From positions 1 to 22,665 of the IMG/VR virus record IMGVR_UViG_3300022602_002919: a stretch of DNA of 22,665 bases, one strand, 5' to 3'. A model generated the notes under the pieces. The model searched no databases. It was not told the DNA's origin and was given only the letters and a program-made list of their open reading frames with translations. Source of the stretch: a virus. A program made the position numbers and the translations under genes. Numbering within the stretch: the first letter of the stretch is position 1; each line of letters opens with the position of its first letter. This document shows, piece after piece, positions 14,448 through 20,001 of this stretch.

Positions 14448-14746
14448 TGTCACGTCCATCTTCGGAGCCCACGGTCATTGAGCACGCCGCTTCCATTGTT
14501 GAGCGTGCCGAAATTCAAATGTTTGATCGTATGGGGTTCCTCGACCAAGACCTCCGAGCGCGCCGCTTTAGAGAGCGGTGGCGCTCGGTTGGTCTTGTGT
14601 TGGCGGCAATGGTTCTTACAGTCGGTTTGGCCACCACGGGCGAGAAGTCGTTTTTGAACGTTGGATGGATTGTCGGAGCGTTGCTTATTGCACTCATAGG
14701 TGTAATGATTGGTAGTTATGTTTACCGAAAGCGAGCACCTTGGTGA
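14447..14746 (+). CDS. Small two-span membrane protein
   Basis: Starts at GTG 14447, overlapping the SSB stop codon (TAGTG), with GGAG about nine bases upstream. The 99 residues comprise an N-terminal cytoplasmic helix (EHAASIVERAEIQMFDRMGF, RARRFRERWR) and two hydrophobic spans, SVGLVLAAMVLTVGLATTG and GWIVGALLIALIGVMIGSYV, with a short loop. A basic C terminus (YRKRAPW) follows. Placement between ssb and whiB is unusual for a lysis gene; superinfection exclusion or membrane anchoring of replication is possible, but nothing specific is recognisable. Confidence 0.68.
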   Translation: MSRPSSEPTVIEHAASIVERAEIQMFDRMGFLDQDLRARRFRERWRSVGLVLAAMVLTVGLATTGEKSFLNVGWIVGALLIALIGVMIGSYVYRKRAPW

Positions 14747-14760
14747 TGGCGTAGGAGTCA

Positions 14761-15084
14761 ATGGCGATGCTTAACTTGTCGTGGCAAGAAAAAGCATCGT
14801 GCTTTGGCCGAGGTACGACGTTGTTCTTCCCAGAGGAAGAGGACGTTTACGAATCTATTGATTTGCTTCGTCTCTTATGCCGCCGCTGTCCAATGCTTGA
14901 AAAATGCAAAGATCACTCCTTGCGCTATGAGGAGTTCGGTTTTTGGGCTGGCATGACAAAGGCGGAAAGAGACGCCGAGCGAAGGAAGCGTGGAATCATT
15001 CGACGTTCGATCAAGACATCGCATTTGTATGCGTTAAAGGGAGAGTACAGAAGTGAAACAAAAAATACGGAACGAGATACCTGA
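14761..15084 (+). CDS. WhiB-family iron-sulfur transcription factor
   Basis: A 107-residue protein with all WhiB hallmarks: SCFGRG (Cys14), LLCRRCPMLEKC (Cys40, Cys43, Cys49) and GFWAGMT (residues 60-66), which stands for the usual G[IV]WGG turn; a basic C-terminal segment (RDAERRKRGIIRRSIK) follows. The four cysteines hold a [4Fe-4S] cluster, and WhiB proteins bind the principal sigma factor. Phage WhiB proteins, as in mycobacteriophage TM4, can repress host WhiB2 and affect division and superinfection. WhiB occurs only in Actinobacteria and their phages, so this is the best host indicator. ATG 14767 has better spacing to the AGGAG site and may be the true start. The end overlaps the next gene by 32 bases. 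Confidence 0.93.
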   Translation: MAMLNLSWQEKASCFGRGTTLFFPEEEDVYESIDLLRLLCRRCPMLEKCKDHSLRYEEFGFWAGMTKAERDAERRKRGIIRRSIKTSHLYALKGEYRSETKNTERDT

Positions 15085-15280
15085 GCCACGTTGGTCATCG
15101 CCACGAGGCGAGTTGATTCTTTGCCAAGAGCACGTTGAACGAATTTGGCGGCGGGTTGGTGAATATGGTTGGCTAAAGATGGCCGACCACGAACTATTGG
15201 CATACCGTGAAGGCACAAAGAGAAATTTGCCTTGTCGGTTTTGCGATTCAACACAACAAACAAAAAACGAGGAGATGTAA
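15053..15280 (+). CDS. Small Cys/His zinc-binding-like protein (75 aa)
   Basis: GTG start at 15053, nine bases after AAGGGAG, reading out of the last 32 bases of whiB. The product carries LILCQEHVERIW near residue 24 and NLPCRFCDS near residue 60, which together could form one CxxH/CxxC zinc site. The middle is a polar helix (RRVGEYGWLKMADHELL). No family recognised. Stop and next start overlap (TAATG). Confidence 0.6.
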   Translation: MKQKIRNEIPEPRWSSPRGELILCQEHVERIWRRVGEYGWLKMADHELLAYREGTKRNLPCRFCDSTQQTKNEEM

Positions 15281-15600
15281 TGAAGCACGGAACACGAAGC
15301 GCGTACAACCACGACGGTTGCCGGTGCGAAATGTGCACGAAAGCCAACACGGAGCACCAGCGTAAGCAGTCCGAACGGATGAGGGCTAAGCCGAAAGAAG
15401 AAATCCCGCACGGGTACAACGGATACTCCAACTATGCGTGCCGCTGTGAGGTTTGTCGCTCGGCTGGACGTCAACGGAACGGTCTCTATCAAAAGCGACT
15501 GACGAGAGCGGCGAAGTGGGTTCGACAAAATGAGCCGGGGGTTTGGGCGGAGATTCTTGCGAGTGTCAAGAAAGAAGAGTTGTCGGGCGAATCGAAATGA
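15280..15600 (+). CDS. Tandem HG-CRCxxC zinc-finger protein
   Basis: Start at ATG 15280, coupled to the previous stop and preceded by GAGGAG. The 106-residue protein has two copies of one module: KHGTRSAYNHDGCRCEMCTKAN (first half) and PHGYNGYSNYACRCEVCRSAGR (second half). Each has His-Gly, an aromatic residue, then CRCxxC, followed by a basic helix. Proteins of this kind are widespread in actinophages and are thought to bind nucleic acid through the zinc modules. Here it sits just before the initiator-like gene, coupled by ATGA, so a role in replication is conceivable. Confidence 0.68.
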   Translation: MKHGTRSAYNHDGCRCEMCTKANTEHQRKQSERMRAKPKEEIPHGYNGYSNYACRCEVCRSAGRQRNGLYQKRLTRAAKWVRQNEPGVWAEILASVKKEELSGESK

Positions 15601-16439
15601 GCGTCAAGGTCATGTCATGGGTTTGGGAGCAAGACCTGCCGACCACGAAAAAGATGTTGCTACTTGCGATTGCGGACCACGCTGACGACGATGGAAACAA
15701 CGCCTGGCCATCAAAAGCACGATTAGCCAAGAAGGTTGGCGTTGAGACAAATCGAATTCGGACCTTGCTCCGTGAATTGGAGATTGACGGCTGGTTGAAG
15801 ACTCACAAACAGCGGGGTGGCACCTTGAATACCCCAACAGATCGTCGGCCGAATCTCTACAACATCATCATGGACCGGGGGCTCCCCCACGAGCCCCCGA
15901 CAGTAAAAACCGTGGAACGGGGGCTTCCCCAGGAGCCCTCGCGGGGGCTCCCCCACGATGCCCCGCGGGGGCTTCCCCAGGAGCCCCTAACCATAAGTAA
16001 TACATCCAATACATCCTTTGGTTCGCAAAAGCGAACGAAAAAGCCGGACACGATTTTCGATGCAGTGGTTTCCGTGTGTGGCCTCGACCCGTCAGTGATG
16101 ACATCGAGCGCACGCGGAGCGGTGAACAAGGCGGTCAAGGAACTGCGAGATGTCGAAGCGACAGCGGCGACCATTGTGCAGGTTGCCGATGCCTACCGAA
16201 AGAAGTGGCCCGAACTCTCTATTTCGCCGTCTGCGATTGCTAAGCACTATCCCTCCCTTTTCACAAACGGAACAGCCAAACAGCAAATGAAAGGCCACAC
16301 AAGCAACCTGACGTGCACCGATTGTGATGGCACCGGATGGAAAGAGGTAGAAGATCACGAAGTGGTCGGAAGAGGAACCGTGGAGCGTTGCGACCGTTGT
16401 GGCGGCTTCGGATATATGGATGACGACCCCAAGGTCTAA
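15597..16439 (+). CDS. Replication-initiator-like protein with winged helix and DnaJ-type zinc motif
   Basis: Start at ATG 15597 (ATGA overlap with previous stop); 280 residues. Residues ~5-75 form a helix-turn-helix of the phage/plasmid initiator type: MSWVWEQDLPTTKKMLLLAI, GNNAWPSKARLAKKVGVETN, RIRTLLRELEIDGWL. Residues 94-131 are an unusual linker of four RGLP(H/Q)(E/D)xP octapeptides encoded by GC-rich iteron-like DNA. The second half is helical (ARGAVNKAVKELRDVEATAA), and the C terminus carries two CxxCxGxG half-motifs (CTDCDGTGW, CDRCGGFGY), as in DnaJ zinc domains. By analogy with lambda O it may bind repeats inside its own gene and recruit the host helicase. No helicase or primase is seen in the window. 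Confidence 0.7.
   Translation: MSVKVMSWVWEQDLPTTKKMLLLAIADHADDDGNNAWPSKARLAKKVGVETNRIRTLLRELEIDGWLKTHKQRGGTLNTPTDRRPNLYNIIMDRGLPHEPPTVKTVERGLPQEPSRGLPHDAPRGLPQEPLTISNTSNTSFGSQKRTKKPDTIFDAVVSVCGLDPSVMTSSARGAVNKAVKELRDVEATAATIVQVADAYRKKWPELSISPSAIAKHYPSLFTNGTAKQQMKGHTSNLTCTDCDGTGWKEVEDHEVVGRGTVERCDRCGGFGYMDDDPKV
15876..16036 (+). other. Candidate replication origin: four iteron-like repeats plus AT-richer segment
   Basis: CGGGGGCTYCCCCA begins at 15876, 15918, 15942 and 15966; the last three are spaced exactly 24 bases. Each repeat contains an inner dyad, perfect in the first (GGGGGCTC-CCCCAC-GAGCCCCC). AT-richer DNA follows (15987-16015) with a tandem 9-mer AATACATCC, then a perfect hairpin GTTCGC-AAAA-GCGAAC (16021-16036). 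Repeats inside the initiator gene followed by an AT-rich stretch is the layout of the lambda origin in gene O. Confidence 0.5.
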
Positions 16440-16607
16440 GATGGAGAAGAAGCAACTGGAAAGAGGTCGCATTTGACTTACTAATGCACAAGGACGGCTA
16501 ACACTCGCCTGCTCCGAAGCGTCGCGAACGCGGAATGAAGTTTGTTCACGGAGTCCATATCAACTCGGCAAAGCAGTGATCGTCCCCACAGAGCAAAAGG
16601 AGTCAAC

Positions 16608-17126
16608 ATGCGCGAGAAGATCGCAATCCTAATTTCATTCATAGCAATTATTGTTTCAATACTTTTCATAACTTCGCCAAGTACGCAAAGCGCCAGCGCG
16701 AAGGTAATCAATACAAATCCAACTAACCAGTTGGTACTTCCAGCGAGAGCGATGGAATTGACATCGCAGTTGTCTCACCTCAACAAAACGCCACCGGCAC
16801 CAATCGTTGTGGTGATTTCAAATCCGATACCAAATTCGGTGACACCGACGGCACCACAAAGTGCACCAGTCACGTCAAGCGCTCCGCTTGGAGTTGACCC
16901 AACGCTTTACGCTGAATGGACACGCGTCAGTGTGTGCGAAGAGGGTGGTTGGGGGAACTACGGATTTCCCGCCTACCCAAACTCGCTCGGAATCAGCGCT
17001 ACGAACTGGTACGCCTCGGGCGGAACATCCGACTTGAGTATCAGCGCACAAATTGCCGTGGCAGAAAAGTTCAGGGCGCAATACGGAATGTCCATCCCCG
17101 ACCAAAATGGTTGTGCTGCGTGGTGA
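16608..17126 (+). CDS. Secreted or membrane-anchored Rpf-like muralytic protein
   Basis: ATG 16608 lies seven bases after AAAAGGAG. The 172-residue product begins with a signal/anchor (MREKIAILISFIAIIVSILF), followed by a Pro/Ser/Thr-rich linker (~residues 60-100). The C-terminal ~70 residues match the resuscitation-promoting factor fold: WTRVSVCEEGGW (Trp104, Cys110, Glu111 as presumed catalytic Glu), LGISATNWYASGG, then ISAQIAVAEKFRAQYGMSIP and a final GCAAW that supplies the second Cys of a disulfide. Rpf proteins are lysozyme-like enzymes that cleave peptidoglycan and help dormant actinobacteria resume growth. It is in the early region, away from the lysis genes, and has its own export signal. 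Its stop lies within the start of promoter module 4. Confidence 0.85.
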   Translation: MREKIAILISFIAIIVSILFITSPSTQSASAKVINTNPTNQLVLPARAMELTSQLSHLNKTPPAPIVVVISNPIPNSVTPTAPQSAPVTSSAPLGVDPTLYAEWTRVSVCEEGGWGNYGFPAYPNSLGISATNWYASGGTSDLSISAQIAVAEKFRAQYGMSIPDQNGCAAW

Positions 17127-17133
17127 CAGTTTC

Positions 17134-17192
17134 CCCTTATTTCCCAAGGGTTTTCTAGGGTGCTTGCATCGAGATAAAATAGGGTGTATGTT
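17134..17192 (+). promoter_or_regulatory. Early promoter module, copy 4
   Basis: CCCTT...AAGGG (17134-17150) plus TTTT, TTGCAT (17164-17169), spacer with GAGATAAAATA, and TATGTT (17187-17192) at 17 bases, the weakest -10 of the set. The preceding TGACAGTTTCCC is shared with module 5. Confidence 0.75.
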
Positions 17193-17197
17193 TTCTA

Positions 17198-17218
17198 CGT
17201 GGGGCAGGGAGCCCCATG
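17198..17218 (+). promoter_or_regulatory. Leader hairpin type A, copy 2
   Basis: CGTGGGGC-AGGGA-GCCCCATG: eight pairs including one G.U, with AGGGA in the loop. The ATG at its 3' end opens a five-codon frame (MKRVL, stop 17231-17233) that ends in the next hairpin. Confidence 0.62.
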
Positions 17219-17224
17219 AAGCGA

Positions 17225-17242
17225 GTTCTTTGAAGGGAGAAC
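17225..17242 (+). promoter_or_regulatory. SD-sequestering leader hairpin (type B), copy 4
   Basis: GTTCT-TTGAAGGG-AGAAC: perfect 5-bp stem, same loop as the copy at 12472 but with compensatory changes in the stem. It holds the ribosome site of ATG 17247. Confidence 0.72.
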
Positions 17243-17246
17243 CAAA

Positions 17247-17489
17247 ATGGAAATCACAAAGACCTACAAAATACATGCGGGTGCCAACCTGTCCGGTGCC
17301 GACCTATGCCTTGCCAACCTGACCGGTGCCGTTCTGCGCGGTGCCGATCTGAGCGGTGCCAACCTGCGTCGTGCCAACCTGACCGGTGCAATTCTGGAGG
17401 GTGCGAACCTGACCGGTGCCGTTCTGCGCGGTGCCGACCTGCGCGGTGCCGACCTGAGCAAAGCGAAGGGAATCGAGGTGGCGTCATGA
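17247..17489 (+). CDS. Pentapeptide-repeat protein (80 aa)
   Basis: Nearly the whole 80-residue protein is A(D/N)LxG-type repeats: [40 protein letters not shown] and so on, about eleven pentapeptides, i.e. almost three turns of a right-handed quadrilateral beta helix. The N-terminal [11 protein letters not shown] and C-terminal KAKGIEVAS cap it. Pentapeptide-repeat proteins such as MfpA and Qnr mimic DNA and bind DNA gyrase; this one is shorter, so gyrase binding is only a suggestion. First gene behind module 4, with its ribosome site in a type B hairpin. Related, shorter repeats occur in the ORF at 21856. Confidence 0.85.
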
Positions 17490-17647
17490 ACATCTGGACC
17501 CAGGACATCATGGACATTCTTGGTTGCGAGGTAGACCGAGCCAAACGAATTCAAATAGAAATGGGCGCATCGGGATTCAGTTTCAGCAACTCGACGATGG
17601 AAGAGTTTAAGAAGGAAGTGCTCTCGGTTGCAATCGAGATTGCTTGA
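17486..17647 (+). CDS. Hypothetical small protein (53 aa)
   Basis: ATG 17486 overlaps the pentapeptide gene stop (ATGA), with GAGGTGG upstream. The product is [20 protein letters not shown], then [33 protein letters not shown]: two amphipathic helices with an acidic face. No recognisable family. Coupling suggests joint production with the pentapeptide protein. Confidence 0.55.
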   Translation: MNIWTQDIMDILGCEVDRAKRIQIEMGASGFSFSNSTMEEFKKEVLSVAIEIA

Positions 17648-17683
17648 CCTGTTCAAACAACCACTACACAAGGAGATAACAAA

Positions 17684-17878
17684 ATGATAGTGACCACATC
17701 ACAAGAAAAGGAAATTAAAGATCAACTGGCAAAAATTGTCAAAGATTGGGACGAACTCACCGAAAATAATCGGTGGGCTTGGGTTCAAGACGCCATTGAC
17801 TCAATTTGCGAGACCGGCCACTTTGAAGTAGCCGCTTACAAAAATGTTCACGGAGTCCTTCGTTACGTCGAAGTGTGA
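17684..17878 (+). CDS. Hypothetical small protein (64 aa)
   Basis: Behind an AAGGAG site. The 64-residue product ([53 protein letters not shown]) is helical at first and ends in a beta strand; it is slightly acidic. No motif known to me. The 17895-17941 hairpin begins seventeen bases after its stop. Confidence 0.55.
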   Translation: MIVTTSQEKEIKDQLAKIVKDWDELTENNRWAWVQDAIDSICETGHFEVAAYKNVHGVLRYVEV

Positions 17879-17894
17879 CCATCGGGGCCAATAG

Positions 17895-17941
17895 GTCTCG
17901 GTGGGTGTCGGTTTCGTGAGGTCACCGACGCCCACCGAGGC
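17895..17941 (+). promoter_or_regulatory. Long hairpin related to the 8002-8084 element
   Basis: CTCGGTGGGTGTCGGT (17897-17912) pairs with ACCGACGCCCACCGAG (17924-17939): 16 pairs with one G.U, extended by two more outside, loop of 11 bases. The flanks CCAATAGGTCTCG and ACCGAGGCAAGTTG match those of the 8013-8065 hairpin. No T-tract follows. Confidence 0.65.
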
Positions 17942-17960
17942 AAGTTGCTTCAAATAAATC

Positions 17961-17976
17961 TCTTTGAAGGGAGACA
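17961..17976 (+). promoter_or_regulatory. Type B-like SD motif, imperfect stem
   Basis: TCTTTGAAGGGAGACA keeps the same loop and 3' arm as the other type B hairpins, but the stem is only about 3 bp (TCT/AGA). TGAAGGGAGACA (17965-17976) is the exact reverse complement of 10241-10252. Confidence 0.5.
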
Positions 17977-17978
17977 TG

Positions 17979-18176
17979 ATGATTACTGCTGAGCCCTTGT
18001 GGGGCGAGTTGGAGGGTGGCTTGGTTTATATCGCCACCGATGGCGAGGTGTGCCCAAATGGGAACACGTGGCAAATGGAGCCTCTCACGGTTGCGGCGGC
18101 GTTACACCTTGCTGATGAAATACTGAGGGCGGCGCGCCAAGCGCTCATTTGGGAAGTAACGGAGGGAGAGGGATGA
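17979..18176 (+). CDS. Hypothetical small protein (65 aa)
   Basis: Two adjacent ATGs (17976, 17979); the second has better spacing from the AAGGG in the type B motif. The product is MITAEPLWGELEGGLVYIAT, DGEVCPNGNTWQMEPLTVAA, ALHLADEILRAARQALIWEV: an N-terminal beta hairpin and a C-terminal helix with Leu/Ala heptads. Acidic. No known family. It is coupled by ATGA to the winged-helix gene that follows and is preceded by the long hairpin, so its translation is probably regulated through the leader. Confidence 0.58.
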   Translation: MITAEPLWGELEGGLVYIATDGEVCPNGNTWQMEPLTVAAALHLADEILRAARQALIWEVTEGEG

Positions 18177-18589
18177 ACGTATCGTTATTCGATCAAGTGG
18201 TGGAAGTGGTTAATGAATCAAATCAATTACTCACCGACGTCATTCAAGCCGGAGCACGTCGAGACGACCCCGACACAACGCATCTGGCGGCTAACGACGG
18301 GGCGAGCCTGATTCGTTGGGGCAACCACCGCACCCGATTGCTTGAGACCTATTACCGCTCCATTCACGGGCTTACCGACGAAGAAAGCGCCGCTCTAGCG
18401 GGACTCACGCCACCTGCGTCGTCATCTCCCTGGAAACGTAGTTCGGAACTGCGAGAGCACGGACACATCGTAGACACCGGCGAGCGGGCCAAGTCATCGT
18501 TTGGAGCCGACGTCATGATTTGCAAAATCACACAAAAAGGAATCGTCGCTTACGAAGCGGCCAAGCAGAAAGAAAGTAAAAACCAATGA
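18173..18589 (+). CDS. Phage winged-helix protein (DPDT-type)
   Basis: ATG 18173, coupled by ATGA, with a GGAGGGAGAGG ribosome site. The 138-residue protein carries the pattern DPDTTHLAA, HRTRLLETYYRSIHGLTDEE, SAALAGL, SSPWKRSSELREHGHI, DTGERAKSSFGADVMICKIT. This is the winged helix found in many actinophage small DNA-binding proteins, with TDEESAALAG as the first helix and the EL..HG.I.DTG segment forming the recognition helix and wing. It overlaps the exonuclease gene by four bases and may assist or regulate it. Confidence 0.7.
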   Translation: MNVSLFDQVVEVVNESNQLLTDVIQAGARRDDPDTTHLAANDGASLIRWGNHRTRLLETYYRSIHGLTDEESAALAGLTPPASSSPWKRSSELREHGHIVDTGERAKSSFGADVMICKITQKGIVAYEAAKQKESKNQ

Positions 18590-19551
18590 CCGATCAACTC
18601 ATCATTACAAGTCTCACGTTCCCCGACGTGATTGCCGATACGTCTGACATGAGCAAGAGCGAGTGGCTTGAAACTCGTCATCGAGGCATCGGCGGTAGTG
18701 ATGCCGCCGCCATCTTGGGCGTGAGCCCATGGACCTCGCGCTACGCATTGTGGAGCGACAAGGTTGCTGACAAGCCCATCGAACTTGCCCAGACGCCAGC
18801 CATGGCGTTCGGCCACAAGATGGAGCCGGTCGTTGCCGACGCCTACGCAGAAAGCACGGGCGTTGACCTCGTGAACGACACGAACCTTTACGCTCACCCC
18901 GAGCACAAGTTTATGTTGGCCAACCTTGACCGGCTCATTCTTGGAAGCGACGGGAAACCCGCAAGCGTCTTGGAAATAAAAACGAGCGCCAACCCTTACT
19001 CGTGGGATGACGGAGTACCTCCGTACTACGTCTCGCAAGTTCAACACTACATGGCGGTCACGGGCTTACCGACATCGGTGGTGGCGGTGTTGCTTCAAGG
19101 CAAAGAGATGCGTCACTACGAGGTTCCACGAGACGACGCGTACATTGACAGACTCATCGAATTGGAAGCGGCCTTTTGGGATGAGGTAAACAAACGCGTT
19201 GAGCCCGACATTGATGGGTCCGATAGTACCCACCAAACAATTCGCAAGGCTTACACTGCATCGTCGGGGAAGGAAATTGACCTTGACGTGAGTGTTATGT
19301 CACTTATCGAACGACGGGCCGATGCAAAAGCAAAAGCCGATGTTGCCGCCGAAGAGGTGCGTAAGGTCGAAAGTGAAATCATGACGTTGCTACAAGACGC
19401 CGAAGTTGGTGTGGTCAACGGTGAACGTGTTGTCACTTGGAAAGAGCAGTCGCGTTCGAGCGTGGACACGAAGCGATTAAAAGCGGAGTACCCTGAGATT
19501 GCCGAAGCGCTCACAAAGTCATCATCGTTTCGTGTGCTCAAGGTTAAGTAG
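18586..19551 (+). CDS. YqaJ-like viral recombinase exonuclease
   Basis: A 321-residue protein with the YqaJ/lambda-exonuclease (PD-(D/E)xK) motifs in order: SEWLETRHRGIGGSDAAAIL, AMAFGHKMEPVVADAY, FMLANLDRLI (catalytic Asp), VLEIKT (ExK) and YYVSQVQHYMAVTGL (QxxHY). The C-terminal ~110 residues are a charged helical region (AKAKADVAAEEVRKVESEIM) usual in phage members. It resects double-stranded DNA ends 5' to 3', handing single strands to ERF. The two genes are 4.6 kb apart here and under different promoter modules, whereas in many phages they are adjacent. Confidence 0.9.
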   Translation: MTDQLIITSLTFPDVIADTSDMSKSEWLETRHRGIGGSDAAAILGVSPWTSRYALWSDKVADKPIELAQTPAMAFGHKMEPVVADAYAESTGVDLVNDTNLYAHPEHKFMLANLDRLILGSDGKPASVLEIKTSANPYSWDDGVPPYYVSQVQHYMAVTGLPTSVVAVLLQGKEMRHYEVPRDDAYIDRLIELEAAFWDEVNKRVEPDIDGSDSTHQTIRKAYTASSGKEIDLDVSVMSLIERRADAKAKADVAAEEVRKVESEIMTLLQDAEVGVVNGERVVTWKEQSRSSVDTKRLKAEYPEIAEALTKSSSFRVLKVK

Positions 19552-19560
19552 GTAGTTGGT

Positions 19561-19755
19561 GTGCCTTGGGATGCGGAAATACCGAAGCCGATACACGGTG
19601 TTGCGATTGCTCACCGGACCATGCAAAGTGCTGACGAGATATTGCGCATGGCCGGTGACCGACTGCATGAGTATATGAATGCGCTCAACATTGTTGACCA
19701 ACGAACGATCGCACTCATTGACGAAATTGATCGGTTGCGACGGGACTTGTATTAA
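19561..19755 (+). CDS. Hypothetical helical protein (64 aa)
   Basis: GTG start nine bases after the exonuclease stop; the AGGTAG before it is a modest ribosome site. The product is MPWDAEIPKPIHGVAIAHRT, MQSADEILRMAGDRLHEYMN, ALNIVDQRTIALIDEIDRLR, a two-helix protein ending in a coiled-coil-like stretch. No known family. Its stop abuts the next ATG directly. Confidence 0.55.
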   Translation: MPWDAEIPKPIHGVAIAHRTMQSADEILRMAGDRLHEYMNALNIVDQRTIALIDEIDRLRRDLY

Positions 19756-19968
19756 ATGACGGAGCGCTACTTGATGAGATGCTCATTGTGTGGTGGGCCG
19801 TGGGACATCACGGACATAAGGAAGCACTTGGACACCGAGCGCCATCGCTCGGGCGCTCGTGGTGATGGCTTCACAAGACGGGATGACAGTTTCCCTAGTA
19901 AATATAAGGGTTTTAAGAATACTTGCATCGGGATACAATACGGTACTATAATTAATTACACGGGGTGA
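19756..19968 (+). CDS. C2H2-like small zinc protein whose 3' end runs through promoter module 5
   Basis: The ATG immediately follows the previous stop. Residues 9-30 give RCSLCGGPWDITDIRKHLDT, then ERH: CxxC and HxxxxxxH spacing, a classical zinc-finger-like unit. From about residue 45 (DDSFPSKYKG...) the frame translates the palindrome, -35 and -10 of promoter module 5 and stops within the type A hairpin. The natural end was therefore probably near 19888, and the extra ~26 residues look like read-through into an inserted regulatory module. Confidence 0.55.
   Translation: MTERYLMRCSLCGGPWDITDIRKHLDTERHRSGARGDGFTRRDDSFPSKYKGFKNTCIGIQYGTIINYTG
19893..19952 (+). promoter_or_regulatory. Early promoter module, copy 5
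   Basis: CCCT...AGGG (19893-19910) plus TTTT, TTGCAT (19923-19928), 18-base spacer with GGGATACAATA, and TATAAT (19947-19952). It lies within the coding frame that starts at 19756 and shares TGACAGTTTCCC with module 4. Confidence 0.82.
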
Positions 19969-19976
19969 GGGCCTCG
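19961..19976 (+). promoter_or_regulatory. Leader hairpin type A, copy 3
   Basis: CGGGG-TGAGGG-CCTCG: five pairs with one G.U, G-rich loop. It lies just after the predicted transcription start of module 5. No type B hairpin follows here; the next gene uses a plain AAAGGAAA site. Confidence 0.45.
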
Positions 19977-20001
19977 GTAATACCAACGAAAGGAAATTCA
20001 A

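Noticed and set aside
15871-15990. CRISPR-like array because of regular GC-rich repeats
   Set aside because: The repeats are in frame inside a gene, nearly contiguous and without unique spacers.
16440-16607. Gene or promoter in the gap before the Rpf-like gene
   Set aside because: Only frames of 11-14 codons and a TTGACT without a convincing -10 are present.
17254-17671. Long minus-strand frames opposite the pentapeptide gene
   Set aside because: They arise from the repeated GGTGCCGACCTG-type codons and translate into low-complexity Arg/His/Ser repeats.
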